A stretch of DNA of 64,000 nt from JAKVAV01 sp047632755 (GCA_047632755.1 JBLIDT010000003.1:124001-188000); one strand, 5' to 3'. Shown: positions 29,010-38,484, counted from the stretch's first letter. A program made the numbers and translations. The notes: generated by a model not told the origin, from the letters alone.

Positions 29010-30475
29010 ATCCAATCTTTTGAAAGCTCTACAGCCTTTAACCACCTAGAATATTTCTCTTTGCGCTCATCCACCTCCATATTAGGTTCAAATACTTTAT
29101 CTTCTTTCCATTGGCTCTTCAGCTCGTCGATTGTCCAAAACTTGATTGCCAGTCCTGCTAAATACGCAGCACCCAGAGCCGTAGTTTCGTGCATTTGAGA
29201 TCTAACCACATTTATGTCGAGAATATCTGCTTGAAATTGCATCAACGCGTCATTTACCGTGGCGCCTCCGTCTACGCGGACTTCTTTGATTGGAATCTCG
29301 GCATCGCCTTGCATGGCTTCCATTACATCTTTTGATTGGTAGCAGATGGCTTCCAATGCGGCTCGGGCAATGTGGCCCTTTTTGGTTCCACGCGATATCC
29401 CCGCAATGATTCCTCTGGCGTATTGATTCCAATGTGGAGCGCCAAGGCCCGCAAAGGCTGGAACCATAAACACTCCACCGTTATCGGGTACCGATAATGC
29501 CAACTTCTCGACTTCATCTGAATTTCGGATAAACTCCATTTCATCTCTGAGCCATTGAACGACGGCCCCTGCAATAAACACACTTCCTTCCAAAGCATAA
29601 GTGGTCTTGCCATCTATTTGCCAAGCGATGGTGGTCAATAAGTTGTTTTTTGACGCAACGGGCTTTTCACCGGTATTGGTCATCAGGAAGCAGCCCGTAC
29701 CGTAAGTGTTTTTTACCATGCCAGGCTCCAGTGCCATTTGCCCGAAGAGGCTGGCTTGCTGATCGCCGGCTATACCGGCAATGGGAATTCCGAAACTGCT
29801 CTTGCCGTAAACTTCACTGCTCGACTTGACTTCGGGCAGCAGGCTCGATGGAATGTTCAGTAGCTTTAGCAACTCATCATCCCACTGCAAGTCGTGGATG
29901 TTGAAGAGCATCGTTCGGCTGGCATTCGATACATCGGTAATGTGGAGCTTTCCTTTGGTGAGATTCCATACCAACCAAGAATCGACGGTGCCAAAAGCCA
30001 ACTCGCCTGCCTCTGCCCTATCTTGGGCGCCCGCTACATTGTCGAGAATCCACTGGATCTTCGTTCCCGAAAAGTAGGCGTCTATCACCAGTCCCGTTTT
30101 GGACTGAATTAGTTCAGCGTGACCCTTTTTTCTCAATTTATCGCAGGTGTCCGCCGTTCTGCGGTCTTGCCATACAATGGCGTTGTAAACTGGTTTGCCC
30201 GTTTTCCGATCCCAAACGATCGTGGTTTCTCGTTGGTTGGTTATTCCAATCGCGGCAATGTCAGAAATGTCTACACCCAGTTTTGCCGTGGCTTCCGTTA
30301 CTACTGATTTTTGAGAAGACCAGATCTCAATGGGATCGTGTTCCACCCATCCCGATTGAGGAAAGATCTGCTTGAATTCTTTTTGGGCAATGGCTTTTAT
30401 TTCTCCTGAGTGGTCTACAACAATGGCTCTAGAGCTGGTTGTTCCTTGATCAAGAGAGAGGATGTATTTGGACAT
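29006..30475 (-). CDS. glpK: Glycerol kinase
   Basis: 489 residues, a standard FGGY kinase. The phosphate-binding DQGTTSSRAIV is at the N-terminus, followed by GWVEHDP, NAIVWQDRRTAD, GDQQASLFGQ and the second-domain motif EGSVFIAGAVVQW. It makes glycerol-3-phosphate from glycerol and ATP, the first committed step before GlpD. The 185-bp gap before glpD has two small palindromes (TTTACATTTTGTAAA and CACAAATATTGTG) that could be regulatory sites. Confidence 0.96.
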   Translation of the reverse strand: MSKYILSLDQGTTSSRAIVVDHSGEIKAIAQKEFKQIFPQSGWVEHDPIEIWSSQKSVVTEATAKLGVDISDIAAIGITNQRETTIVWDRKTGKPVYNAIVWQDRRTADTCDKLRKKGHAELIQSKTGLVIDAYFSGTKIQWILDNVAGAQDRAEAGELAFGTVDSWLVWNLTKGKLHITDVSNASRTMLFNIHDLQWDDELLKLLNIPSSLLPEVKSSSEVYGKSSFGIPIAGIAGDQQASLFGQMALEPGMVKNTYGTGCFLMTNTGEKPVASKNNLLTTIAWQIDGKTTYALEGSVFIAGAVVQWLRDEMEFIRNSDEVEKLALSVPDNGGVFMVPAFAGLGAPHWNQYARGIIAGISRGTKKGHIARAALEAICYQSKDVMEAMQGDAEIPIKEVRVDGGATVNDALMQFQADILDINVVRSQMHETTALGAAYLAGLAIKFWTIDELKSQWKEDKVFEPNMEVDERKEKYSRWLKAVELSKDWI

Positions 30476-30503
30476 TTTTTGATATTTGACGGTGTAGCTT
30501 TTT

Positions 30504-30737
30504 CTATTTCGACTCAGTCTGACTCTCTCCCTTTTGGCTCAAGTCCTTTCCTACGTTTTTTCTATGATTATAAACATTAAATAGGCCCATAAACAAACCA
30601 AATAATATGAAGTGGAGCAAAAACTTTTCAATTGGAAACACCCCTTCATCGGCGTAATGCCAAACTGACATTAGTGAGGCATATCCTCCTCCTGAAACAA
30701 AGAATGTGACCAGAAATACTTTGGTTTCTTTTTTCAT
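30504..30737 (-). CDS. Small two-helix membrane protein
   Basis: 77 residues, two hydrophobic segments (residues ~8-27 and ~38-56) and a charged C-terminal tail. It lies 18 bp downstream of the bPH2 gene and 28 bp upstream of glpK, all on one strand, so it is probably part of the same transcript. No family recognised. Confidence 0.55.
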   Translation of the reverse strand: MKKETKVFLVTFFVSGGGYASLMSVWHYADEGVFPIEKFLLHFILFGLFMGLFNVYNHRKNVGKDLSQKGESQTESK

Positions 30738-30755
30738 AAAATTTGTCGGCTGAGG

Positions 30756-31289
30756 TTATTTATTCTTAATGTCAACGAGTAATCCCTTGATCTCCTTCAA
30801 CACATCCATAAGGTCATTGTCATCTGAATCGGACGGAATGTGGACCTGATCCTTTCTACTTATGATCACCTCGCGCTGCTCCAATACCGCATCTTTGAAA
30901 GCTTGGGTATTGATAATGCCGAATAGCTTCATATCGCTGCCTTGGGGATTGCTTTGGCCAGCCGTTTCTATTTTAAGAATGCGGAGGTCGAACCGTTGCA
31001 AGATGGGGTTGTCAATGAAAGTGAGGTCTTGAATGTTTTCCAAGGGAATGGTCTTCTCGACTTTTACGAACACTCCTTTCTTGAACTCCAAATTTCTATC
31101 GGTCAATCGACAGTTGAGGCCTTTGTAATAGCGGCCAGTCAAATACTGGCCAAGGCCCAAAACCCAGAGGATCATTAAGGGAATTCCGACTACCGTTAGA
31201 GTCAGACCAATGGCCACCACCACGATCTGGTAGTTTTTAATCTTTGGATTGAACTCAGCGACTTGAAGTACTCTGGCGGTTGTGGCCAT
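30756..31289 (-). CDS. Bacterial PH-domain (bPH2/DUF304) membrane protein
   Basis: 177 residues. Two close hydrophobic segments (residues ~22-50) are followed by a bacterial pleckstrin-like domain with the typical run CRLTDRNLEFKKGVFVKVEK, then TIPLENIQDLTF. It sits in the inner membrane with the PH domain in the cytoplasm. The function is unknown. It is the first gene of the likely run bPH2 / small membrane protein / glpK. Confidence 0.8.
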   Translation of the reverse strand: MATTARVLQVAEFNPKIKNYQIVVVAIGLTLTVVGIPLMILWVLGLGQYLTGRYYKGLNCRLTDRNLEFKKGVFVKVEKTIPLENIQDLTFIDNPILQRFDLRILKIETAGQSNPQGSDMKLFGIINTQAFKDAVLEQREVIISRKDQVHIPSDSDDNDLMDVLKEIKGLLVDIKNK

Positions 31290-31464
31290 GGATTTTTTTT
31301 AAGGGTACTTGTAAATTATAAGCTGCAAGGAAGGCCCGTGACAACGCGAGCAAAATAGCTAAAAATAAAGAGCGGTAGCGTTCTGTTCAGAATCGCATTA
31401 AGCTCAGCCGATTAAATATATCCTAAATAGATACGCGCGGTTGCTATTGTGACAAAAGCTTCGA

Positions 31465-32259
31465 TTATTCCAATCCAACTTTCAAGACCTTGATTAACTG
31501 ATGTGACTCTTTCAATTCCAGAAATGGATAGGTGACTTGGCTAAGGAAAAGGCCATTCGGATGTGCTGGCGACTTCTCTGGAAAATCCTTTTGCTGTTGT
31601 AAAATTCCCTCAAACTCAGCTAAGGTTATTTTACCGCCTCCCACTTCCAACAAATAAAAAACGCAAATCCGAACCATTCCTCTTAAGAAGCGATTGGCGG
31701 TTATAGAAAACCTTAACCGCCCCTCTTCTTCATTCACGTACAGTTCACATTTGCTTATTTCACACAGGGTATTGTTGTACGAATCGGGTTGCTTGCACAG
31801 CGATTTAAAGTCCTTGTTGCCCAAGATAAGTGCCGCAGCCTCTCGCATCAGGTCATAATCTACTTTCAAATCCTCATAAAAGGAACTGTACCGGATAAGC
31901 CCGGGGTTTTTATTCCAATGAATGAAATAGTCATAGGTGCGTGCCACGGCATCGTGCCGACAATGTTGATCTAGGGCGACTTTGAAGACTTCAAAAACGG
32001 CGATGTCGTCGGGAAGGTTTTTGTTGAGTCGAAATTTTAAATCGAATACGGGAGCTTCATCCAGATTGATTTGAATAACATACTGACTGGCATGAACACC
32101 TGCATCGGTTCGCCCACAACCGTATGCGCTTACTCCTTTTTTAAATACTCGCGCGAGTGTTTGCTCGACAACCTCTTGGACCGTGTTTCGAATATCCTTT
32201 TGTCGCTGCCAACCTCTGTAGTTGCTACCGTCGTATCCTAAGTGTATGAAGTACCGCAT
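31465..32259 (-). CDS. truA: tRNA pseudouridine(38-40) synthase TruA
   Basis: 264 residues, normal length. It opens YFIHLGYDGSNYRGWQRQ and carries the catalytic motif GCGRTDAGVHA, where the Asp attacks the uridine. The C-terminal half holds NRFLRGMVRICVFYLLEVG, a family hallmark. It modifies positions 38-40 of tRNA anticodon stems. Housekeeping gene, separated from the glp region by ~175 bp. Confidence 0.95.
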   Translation of the reverse strand: MRYFIHLGYDGSNYRGWQRQKDIRNTVQEVVEQTLARVFKKGVSAYGCGRTDAGVHASQYVIQINLDEAPVFDLKFRLNKNLPDDIAVFEVFKVALDQHCRHDAVARTYDYFIHWNKNPGLIRYSSFYEDLKVDYDLMREAAALILGNKDFKSLCKQPDSYNNTLCEISKCELYVNEEEGRLRFSITANRFLRGMVRICVFYLLEVGGGKITLAEFEGILQQQKDFPEKSPAHPNGLFLSQVTYPFLELKESHQLIKVLKVGLE

Positions 32260-32869
32260 CTGGAAATTTGAAAAAGGTAGCGCTTATTTGGGTGAAATGG
32301 CCACTTCGCCGCGTGAGATGGTTGCCGCGCATTTTAGGTTTGCGCATGCTATTTTAGCTAAATGCCGAATTTCATCCTAGGAGTAACTATAGTCCCAGCC
32401 ACTACTCGGGTTGGTAATGCACAAATAGATTTGAATTTTAGGTCTATGAATAAGTGCGCTGCTCTGCTGGGGTATGCATAATCTGGTCAACTGTCCTGAA
32501 AATTTGCCTATTCAATTGTCATTGAAGAAATGATTCCCATCTGACTTGAAAGAAACCGCTTTGAACATGCGTTGCAGTATTCCAAGTGATATTCTCTGAA
32601 CTTATTTGTCTTTTAAATCTGCGCGCAACGGCAAGGTCGATAAACCCGTCATGCTCCAGCGCGGCATCAGTGGCAGCATCGATGTTTGCTTTACGCTGCA
32701 GAGTATGTCTTTAAGAGTTGAAGATTAATCTTGGACGAGCGGCTGTGGCAGTGCTGAAATGAGCTGGATGAATTCGGGGAGCGCAGGGTTGCTACTTAGC
32801 GCAGCGTTCTCACGCAGCGAAGCAAGTAAACCCGGCGTAGCAGATGAATTGGGTTGCTGTGGGCTGGCT
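32260..32869. other. Gene-poor stretch between truA and the beta-helix gene
   Basis: No convincing gene. A short open stretch reading ARNGKVDKPVMLQRGISGSI (around 32.63-32.73 kb) has no start and no recognised family. The right end (32.74-32.87 kb) is richer in GC with clustered GCAGCG words, unlike its neighbours, and may be a decayed element. Confidence 0.4.
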
Positions 32870-34699
32870 CTATTTCTTTATTACTTTAATTACATGGTTC
32901 ATATTCTCTCCAAAAATAATTAGGTAATTACCACTAGAAAAATTAGCTAATTCCAATGTCATTTCATCAGAAACTATTTTTCCTTTTAGAAGAGAATGCC
33001 CTTTGTAATCATACACAATGTAAGGTGTTCCAACCATAGAAATATCCGCTTTAAAAGTGATTTGACTATTGGTTGGATTTGGAAAACAGCTTACTATTTT
33101 ATTATTAAAGTCTGGATGATTATCAGAGATGGACAAAATAAAACTTTCAAATGCGCCAATATCGGCAATGCCATTTCGTGGTGCTCCTGTATAATCAATG
33201 GGAGAGCTTAATTCAGGATGTCCAGCTTCGATAACAGGTGATGACGGTATAGGTATGAGATCATAATTGGGTGTTCCTGGAGAAGTGAACTGGGGATTAT
33301 CTTCGAGAGAATTCTGATCAAATCCCCGAGATAATGACCAAGAAACAAGGTCTTGTCCCGCGCCCCAATTTGCATTGCTTACCAGTTCCATCATGTTGTA
33401 ATCCACACTCGCATAGTCTGTATCAAGAAGGTTCAGTGAAAAACCATTGCCATTATCTACAGATATAATATTGCTTACAATTTCATGTCCACCTCCTTCA
33501 TCACCTACAGAAATACCACTAGAAGATGTATTGGCATTCCGCAAATAAACGGAGTTGTTTCGTACAATCACATTTGTCATTTCCATGTCATTGTCACCTC
33601 TTATACGGTCAGGGGCAGCGATGGCAATTATATCGGCTGCAGCTTCATTGATGATCACATTATTTTCAATAATAGCTCCTGGCGCGGATGAAACACCAAT
33701 GCATTTGTTGAACATATTTAATATCAAATTCCCTCTTATAATGAGATTTGTAAAACCCTCTGCAGAGGCATAACCTGGATCTACAGCAATCCCCCAAGCA
33801 TTCCCCGTAACCATTCCAGCATCTTCGTGCACAAAGTTTCCTTCTATGAGTATGTCGTCATGCATACCATGCACAACTAGTGAAACGCCATCTGCTATGC
33901 CATTAATGACAGCCGATTGGTAAAGTTCATTGTTTCGAATGATGACATGGTCGCCACTGCTTACATAGATGTTGTGATTGAAAACAGCCTGAGAAAATCC
34001 ATTGTTTTGAAATAGGCAGTCCTCTATGAGTAAATAGTCCCCCCCTCCAAGAAAACCTTGTTCAGAGCAATTTTTTATTGTTGAGTTCTTTAAACTCATA
34101 TATTGGTTTTGTGTATCAGCTCCTGAGTTGGGTGTATTTGCCCCAGCGCAATGCACCCCAATCTCAAAACCTGAAATGTCAAGATTCTCTATTTCAATAT
34201 AGTCTGCGTCATTATATACAAAGAAGGCCCACTGCCCAGTACCATCGCCTCTTAAATCCAGATTACGAATAACATAACCTTCATCATGATCAGCATTTCC
34301 GCCATCTGCAAAATTGAAAAGGTTGATCCCAATTCCTGCTTCTGCTAAAATAGGTTTAGCTGTCCCACCCCAAGTTGGCGCATAACTGTCAAACACGATG
34401 GGATTTAATGCGGTCGCGTTGTAGTTAGATATGTTTCCAATAGTGGCATCAGTCCAGGCACCCCCTAGTGCAAACAATATTTGGTCGCCTGCCTCCAATG
34501 AATTTATTACCGAATTAACCATTGCAATGCTTTGCCACGGAGAATTGATACTCGTACCGCTGTTAGCGTCATCTCCAGTGGCACAATTTGGGTCTGCTAA
34601 AAAAGCGCAATCACATATATAGTAAGTGTTTGCATTTGCTGTAGCTATAAAAAGCAAAGCGGTGAATGTAAAAAGAACCGCTAATTTTTGATATTTCAT
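32870..34699 (-). CDS. T9SS-exported right-handed parallel beta-helix protein
   Basis: About 609 residues from ATG 34699 (an earlier ATG at 34726 would put nine residues before the signal peptide). The signal peptide LAVLFTFTALLFIATANA is followed by a Cys-containing segment. Beta-helix coils fill residues ~140-420: EIENLDISGFEIGVHC, LIEDCLFQNNGFSQ, VIIRNNELYQ, NLIIRGNLILNMFN, IVSNIISVDNG. The end is a type A sorting domain (SCFPNPTNSQITFKADI ... SSGNYLIIFGEN). Folds of this kind are frequent in polysaccharide lyases and adhesins. No catalytic residues could be assigned. Confidence 0.82.
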   Translation of the reverse strand: MKYQKLAVLFTFTALLFIATANANTYYICDCAFLADPNCATGDDANSGTSINSPWQSIAMVNSVINSLEAGDQILFALGGAWTDATIGNISNYNATALNPIVFDSYAPTWGGTAKPILAEAGIGINLFNFADGGNADHDEGYVIRNLDLRGDGTGQWAFFVYNDADYIEIENLDISGFEIGVHCAGANTPNSGADTQNQYMSLKNSTIKNCSEQGFLGGGDYLLIEDCLFQNNGFSQAVFNHNIYVSSGDHVIIRNNELYQSAVINGIADGVSLVVHGMHDDILIEGNFVHEDAGMVTGNAWGIAVDPGYASAEGFTNLIIRGNLILNMFNKCIGVSSAPGAIIENNVIINEAAADIIAIAAPDRIRGDNDMEMTNVIVRNNSVYLRNANTSSSGISVGDEGGGHEIVSNIISVDNGNGFSLNLLDTDYASVDYNMMELVSNANWGAGQDLVSWSLSRGFDQNSLEDNPQFTSPGTPNYDLIPIPSSPVIEAGHPELSSPIDYTGAPRNGIADIGAFESFILSISDNHPDFNNKIVSCFPNPTNSQITFKADISMVGTPYIVYDYKGHSLLKGKIVSDEMTLELANFSSGNYLIIFGENMNHVIKVIKK

Positions 34700-34726
34700 C
34701 TGAACATCTTTTAGTTCATCAAACAA

Positions 34727-35144
34727 GGAAGGTTTTTGGATGGATTAAAGCATACTCTTTTGTTTGGTCACTTTCTTTGGTGAACTTATTGTAAGACAAT
34801 ATAGAAAGATTGTTTGTGCATAACATCTCGGCTATGGTTAGTACGGGAATAAAAAGTAGTAAATTTCCGATTAAGCACTTAGCCAAAACTTTTTATTTTA
34901 TCTTTTTATTTTAAAGCCAAATCAAAAGATTTGGCGGACTTGGTTAAAAGCTATAAACTCTGGGTTGAGCACCAAAACCCGTATTAATTATAGCCAATGT
35001 TGCAGCCTGTTTCATTTTTCTTTCCTAAAGAACTTCCTTCTATTGTCCCATCTCTTATTTCTATAATGTCTCCAGTTAGAAATTTTAAGTTCGGCACTTC
35101 AACAAACATAATCGTTATCCGATTATCCAAATTACAAGAATTTC
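34727..35144. other. AT-rich intergenic stretch
   Basis: No gene seen. A hairpin GCCAAATC-AAAA-GATTTGGC (34916-34935) lies in the middle; it has no strict T tract on either strand. Confidence 0.35.
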
Positions 35145-35840
35145 TTATTCCGATACGTCATCCTGTATCAAGTCCTTCCATAACAAGTACCCTTTGCCTA
35201 ATAGGTGAAGGCCATCATTAGTCAATTCTGATTTTAATTTACCAGTTTCATCTTCAAAATGTGAATGTAAATCAAGATAAGTAATATCCAAGTCCTTGCA
35301 AATTTTCTTTAATCCCTGGTTGACCTCCAAGACACCTTCATTGTTATGTAATAACAATGAACCCGAAGGAATAGCAACAGGCAGTATTGACTGGATATAA
35401 ATCTTGGTATTGGGTGAAGATGCTCTAACATTTTCAACGATTGAAAGGTAATTTTCAATGATCTTTGCAGGAGGCACTTTCCAGCCTATATCATTCGTGC
35501 CAATTGCAATAAACAATTTCAATGGTTGATGCCGAATTATCTCATTTATTCGCATAAGAACACCTTCAGTAATATCACCACCTATTCCTCTATTAATTAT
35601 GTTCGGATTATCAAATAGTTCAGCCCAATTTGCACCTTCGGTGATACTATTTCCTAGGAAAATGAAAGAGCTATCGCGAACCGGCATAGATTCAAACATA
35701 GTTGCTTTTTGTTGATAGTGAGTCTGTGAAAAGTCTTGTGCGACCGTCTCAATAAATCCCCGCCATGTCAGAGAAATGAAAACAATACATACAACAATCA
35801 TTAAATTAAAAATAACGGAGATTACGAGCCATTTTTTCAT
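35145..35840 (-). CDS. SGNH/GDSL-family hydrolase, membrane-anchored or exported
   Basis: 231 residues. An N-terminal hydrophobic segment (residues ~4-25) suggests a signal anchor. The four SGNH blocks are present: block I FLGNSITEGANW (nucleophile Ser), block II RGIGGDITEGVLMR (Gly), block III AIGTNDIGWK (Asn), block V DGLHLLGKGY (Asp and His). It is probably an acyl-esterase acting on a carbohydrate or lipid ester outside the cytoplasm. A Fur-box-like palindrome lies 64 bp upstream. Confidence 0.88.
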   Translation of the reverse strand: MKKWLVISVIFNLMIVVCIVFISLTWRGFIETVAQDFSQTHYQQKATMFESMPVRDSSFIFLGNSITEGANWAELFDNPNIINRGIGGDITEGVLMRINEIIRHQPLKLFIAIGTNDIGWKVPPAKIIENYLSIVENVRASSPNTKIYIQSILPVAIPSGSLLLHNNEGVLEVNQGLKKICKDLDITYLDLHSHFEDETGKLKSELTNDGLHLLGKGYLLWKDLIQDDVSE

Positions 35841-35903
35841 TCTATTTTTATTAAGCGATTACTAAATTAATCCTACTATATACACTTGATGCTAACATTT
35901 AAA

Positions 35904-35916
35904 AATGATTATCATT
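35904..35916. promoter_or_regulatory. Fur-box-like palindrome upstream of the SGNH hydrolase
   Basis: AATGAT-T-ATCATT is a perfect 13-bp palindrome that differs only in its central base from the core of the classical Fur site. It lies 64 bp upstream of the hydrolase start. Binding by Fur is inference. Confidence 0.4.
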
Positions 35917-35946
35917 AACTAATTGGCTACAACAATTGGATAACAC

Positions 35947-35997
35947 ACACTAGTGTTCTTTTAACCGAGATATTGACGGCTATCGCACACTAGTGTG
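35947..35997. repeat. Paired palindromes ACACTAGTGT
   Basis: ACACTAGTGT (35947-35956) and CACACTAGTGTG (35986-35997) are perfect palindromes whose centres lie 40 bp apart, close to four helical turns. They lie ~107-157 bp upstream of the SGNH gene. Confidence 0.4.
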
Positions 35998-36279
35998 TCT
36001 TATTTCGCCTTTGTCCTTACTTGGTATAATGTGAATGGAAGGTCTCAGCTCAACCGACACAAGGAGCTCGGCGAAGCCAATGGTATGTTAATCATACAAG
36101 TATAACCAATTATAAGCTATCGAGCGGACTGGTAATATGTGTATCGGCTGCGGTGTGCAGATCTGACAAAGGGGCCATCTATCGGTGCCATCGCTTCGCG
36201 GGCGCCGCAGCTATAGCGTAGAGCGAAGGCGCCATGCGCTCCGCCTTTTTCCTTCTAGCAAATCCATAGCTGTCTCATT
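35998..36279. other. Gene-free stretch with GC-rich right end
   Basis: No gene. The segment 36190-36250 is unusually GC-rich (GGGCGCCGCAGC ... GGCGCCATGCGCTCCGCC) and ends in TTTTT, so a weak hairpin is possible. It differs in composition from both neighbours. Confidence 0.35.
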
Positions 36280-36990
36280 TCAAACCTTGTGTTTTTCAAT
36301 CACTTTGACCAGCTCCTCCAATTGCTTTTTGCCAAAGCCAAGTACCTCAATACTGTTCGCATATTTCACGTACAGGTTTAGGTCATTGTTTTTCTTGATG
36401 TTTTTGAGCTCGGCCCTCAAATCGGCAAATTCCTTTTTGCCTTCCATCTGGATGTATAGGTCAGTGTAGATCCTGAAATTGTCAATGGAAGGTTTGTCGA
36501 ATTGCGAGGCAAACATGGACAAATAATGATTTAGGTATCCCTTTGGGTATTTGTCTTCTAGCGTATCAGCCAAGCCATTGTCATACCAAAAATGGCAATC
36601 GGTAGCGAGGCATTCAAATGTCTTGTCTTTAAGGAAGAAGATGAAATGCCTGATTTCGTTTTGATCGACGAGGGCATCCACCACTATTTTATCGGCAGGG
36701 AAATCACTCTTCCAGTTGGAATGCTTGAGTTCATAAAACTCGCCCCAAGGCAATTGGTCATTTTTAAATCTAAACTGACCTCGCGCATACGCTTCGTCAG
36801 TGGTAGAGTCCCATCGATAGGCATGTACTATATCAAAGGCTACCTTCCCGATATCGTCCTCATCAATGTGCTCGAACTGCGATGGGTCCAGTAAAAACGA
36901 CAATTCAATGCCACCATCCATCAATGAAACCTTGGCGTCAGGAGCATTGGGCTCTGCGTTCCAATTTCTATTTAGCTTGATATATTTCAT
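36280..36990 (-). CDS. Hypothetical protein
   Basis: 236 residues, no signal peptide or membrane segment, acidic and aromatic, with patterns such as AYRWDSTTDEAYARGQFRF and TFECLATDCHFWYDNG. I do not recognise the family. The frame uses a normal ATG and ends with a helical Lys-rich tail (LEELVKVIEKHKV). It is flanked by gene-poor DNA on both sides and may be an accessory gene. Confidence 0.65.
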   Translation of the reverse strand: MKYIKLNRNWNAEPNAPDAKVSLMDGGIELSFLLDPSQFEHIDEDDIGKVAFDIVHAYRWDSTTDEAYARGQFRFKNDQLPWGEFYELKHSNWKSDFPADKIVVDALVDQNEIRHFIFFLKDKTFECLATDCHFWYDNGLADTLEDKYPKGYLNHYLSMFASQFDKPSIDNFRIYTDLYIQMEGKKEFADLRAELKNIKKNNDLNLYVKYANSIEVLGFGKKQLEELVKVIEKHKV

Positions 36991-37282
36991 GGTATTGCAG
37001 AAGTTCTTGAAGATGGGTCGCGATTAAAACAAAGATACTGCAAAGCCATGATCACAACTCCCCTAAATCACTTCGTACTTTCTGAAAAAAGAATCCAGTC
37101 CAAAGAATACCAAAGCAGGAAAAAGTGCATCGGTATAGACAGCCCTGGAAACATTTCAGGAGAATCGACGTCGAGGGCTAGGGCTATTCCCAAAGGGCCC
37201 AAAATACTCAGGAATTCTTTCTCCTATTGAATTGATTTTTTTGGAAAAGATGGAAAACAGGTGCAACGCAGATGACGGGCTT
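36991..37282. other. Intergenic region between the unknown gene and leuA
   Basis: About 320 bp lie between the unknown gene and the leuA stop, ending in the 20-bp repeat copy A. An open frame of 60 codons on the plus strand has no family features and looks accidental. Nothing else is seen. Confidence 0.35.
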
Positions 37283-37302
37283 TATGGACAGACACTAGTT
37301 AG
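37283..37302 (-). repeat. Dispersed 20-bp repeat copy A, just after leuA
   Basis: On the minus strand: CTAACTAGTGTCTGTCCATA. It follows the leuA stop by 9 bp. The last 11 bases of leuA including its stop (AAATGGCCTAA) are directly duplicated immediately before or overlapping the element. Confidence 0.6.
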
Positions 37303-37311
37303 GCCATTTTT

Positions 37312-38484
37312 TTAGGCCATTTTCTGCATTGCATTCTTGCAGTTTTCCATAATTTGATGAATGTTTTGATCTTCCACCTCGCGAAGGCGATCTGCGAAGG
37401 CTAAGAATTCATCGTACACATCATCGAGTTGAAGCTTGGTCAGCTCGTAGCCTAACTTTTTAGCGCGGTAAGCCAGTGCGGCTCTTCCACTCCGAGCGGT
37501 CAGTATAATGGCCGAATCGGAAACTCCGACATCCGTGGGGTTGATGATTTCGTAAGTCTCGCGGTTTTTGATCATTCCGTCCTGGTGAATCCCCGAACTG
37601 TGCGCGAAAGCATTTGATCCTACGATAGCCTTATTGGGCTGTACGGGTATACCCATGATCTCAGAAACCATGGCACTGGTGCTGTAGAGCAATTTGGAAT
37701 TTACCCCAGTGTCTAAATTTAAATGGGCGTGCTGACGCATCACCATGACTATTTCTTCGAGTGACGTATTTCCAGCTCGCTCCCCTATTCCATTGATGGT
37801 GCACTCGATTTGCCTGGCACCATTCATTACTCCTGCTATTGAATTGGCTGTAGCCAATCCCAAGTCATTGTGGCAGTGGCAAGAAATAATGGCCTTCTCA
37901 ATTCCTACGACATGGTCCTTCAAGTACTTGATTTTTTCCCCATAATCATGGGGAAGGCAATAGCCAGTCGTATCGGGAATATTCAATACAGTGGCCCCAG
38001 CTTTGATGGCTTCTGAGCATATATAAGCCAAGAACTCATTGTCGGTGCGGCCCGCATCTTCGGCATAAAACTCCACATCATCTACAAATGACTTAGCATA
38101 AGAAACAGCCTCTATCGCCCTTTCGACTACCTGCTCTCGCGTGGCGTTGAATTTGTGTTTTATATGTGAGTCTGAAGTGCCTATACCTGTATGAATACGA
38201 GGCTTCACAGCATGCTCTAGTGCTCTTGCCGCAGCTTCTATGTCGCTTTTCACCGCTCTCGAAAGTCCACACACGGTAGCGTTCTTCACTGTTTTGGCAA
38301 TAGCCTCTACCGATTTGAAATCTCCTGGACTAGAAATGGGAAAACCAGCCTCAATCACATCTACACCCAGTTCATCGAGCCGCCTGGCAATAATCAACTT
38401 TTGATCGGTGTTCAATTTGCAACCGGGCACTTGCTCTCCATCCCGAAGGGTAGTATCAAAAACCTGAACTTTATCAGCACTCAT
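37312..38484 (-). CDS. leuA: 2-isopropylmalate synthase, short form
   Basis: 390 residues. The DRE-TIM motif FDTTLRDGEQVPGCKL opens the barrel; SCHCHNDLGLATANSIAG holds the metal-binding HxH and GIGERAGNTSLEE follows. It condenses 2-oxoisovalerate with acetyl-CoA, the first step of leucine synthesis. It lacks the C-terminal allosteric domain of long LeuA, but this short form is what I recall from flavobacteria, so it is not a truncation. Homocitrate synthase is the alternative. No other leu gene is nearby. Confidence 0.85.
   Translation of the reverse strand: MSADKVQVFDTTLRDGEQVPGCKLNTDQKLIIARRLDELGVDVIEAGFPISSPGDFKSVEAIAKTVKNATVCGLSRAVKSDIEAAARALEHAVKPRIHTGIGTSDSHIKHKFNATREQVVERAIEAVSYAKSFVDDVEFYAEDAGRTDNEFLAYICSEAIKAGATVLNIPDTTGYCLPHDYGEKIKYLKDHVVGIEKAIISCHCHNDLGLATANSIAGVMNGARQIECTINGIGERAGNTSLEEIVMVMRQHAHLNLDTGVNSKLLYSTSAMVSEIMGIPVQPNKAIVGSNAFAHSSGIHQDGMIKNRETYEIINPTDVGVSDSAIILTARSGRAALAYRAKKLGYELTKLQLDDVYDEFLAFADRLREVEDQNIHQIMENCKNAMQKMA

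Noticed and set aside
37048..37230. 60-codon plus-strand frame before leuA
   Set aside because: Composition and product look random; nothing links it to neighbours.
37312..38484. LeuA as truncated by lack of the regulatory domain
   Set aside because: The short form of about 390 residues is the usual flavobacterial type as I recall it, so no truncation is claimed.
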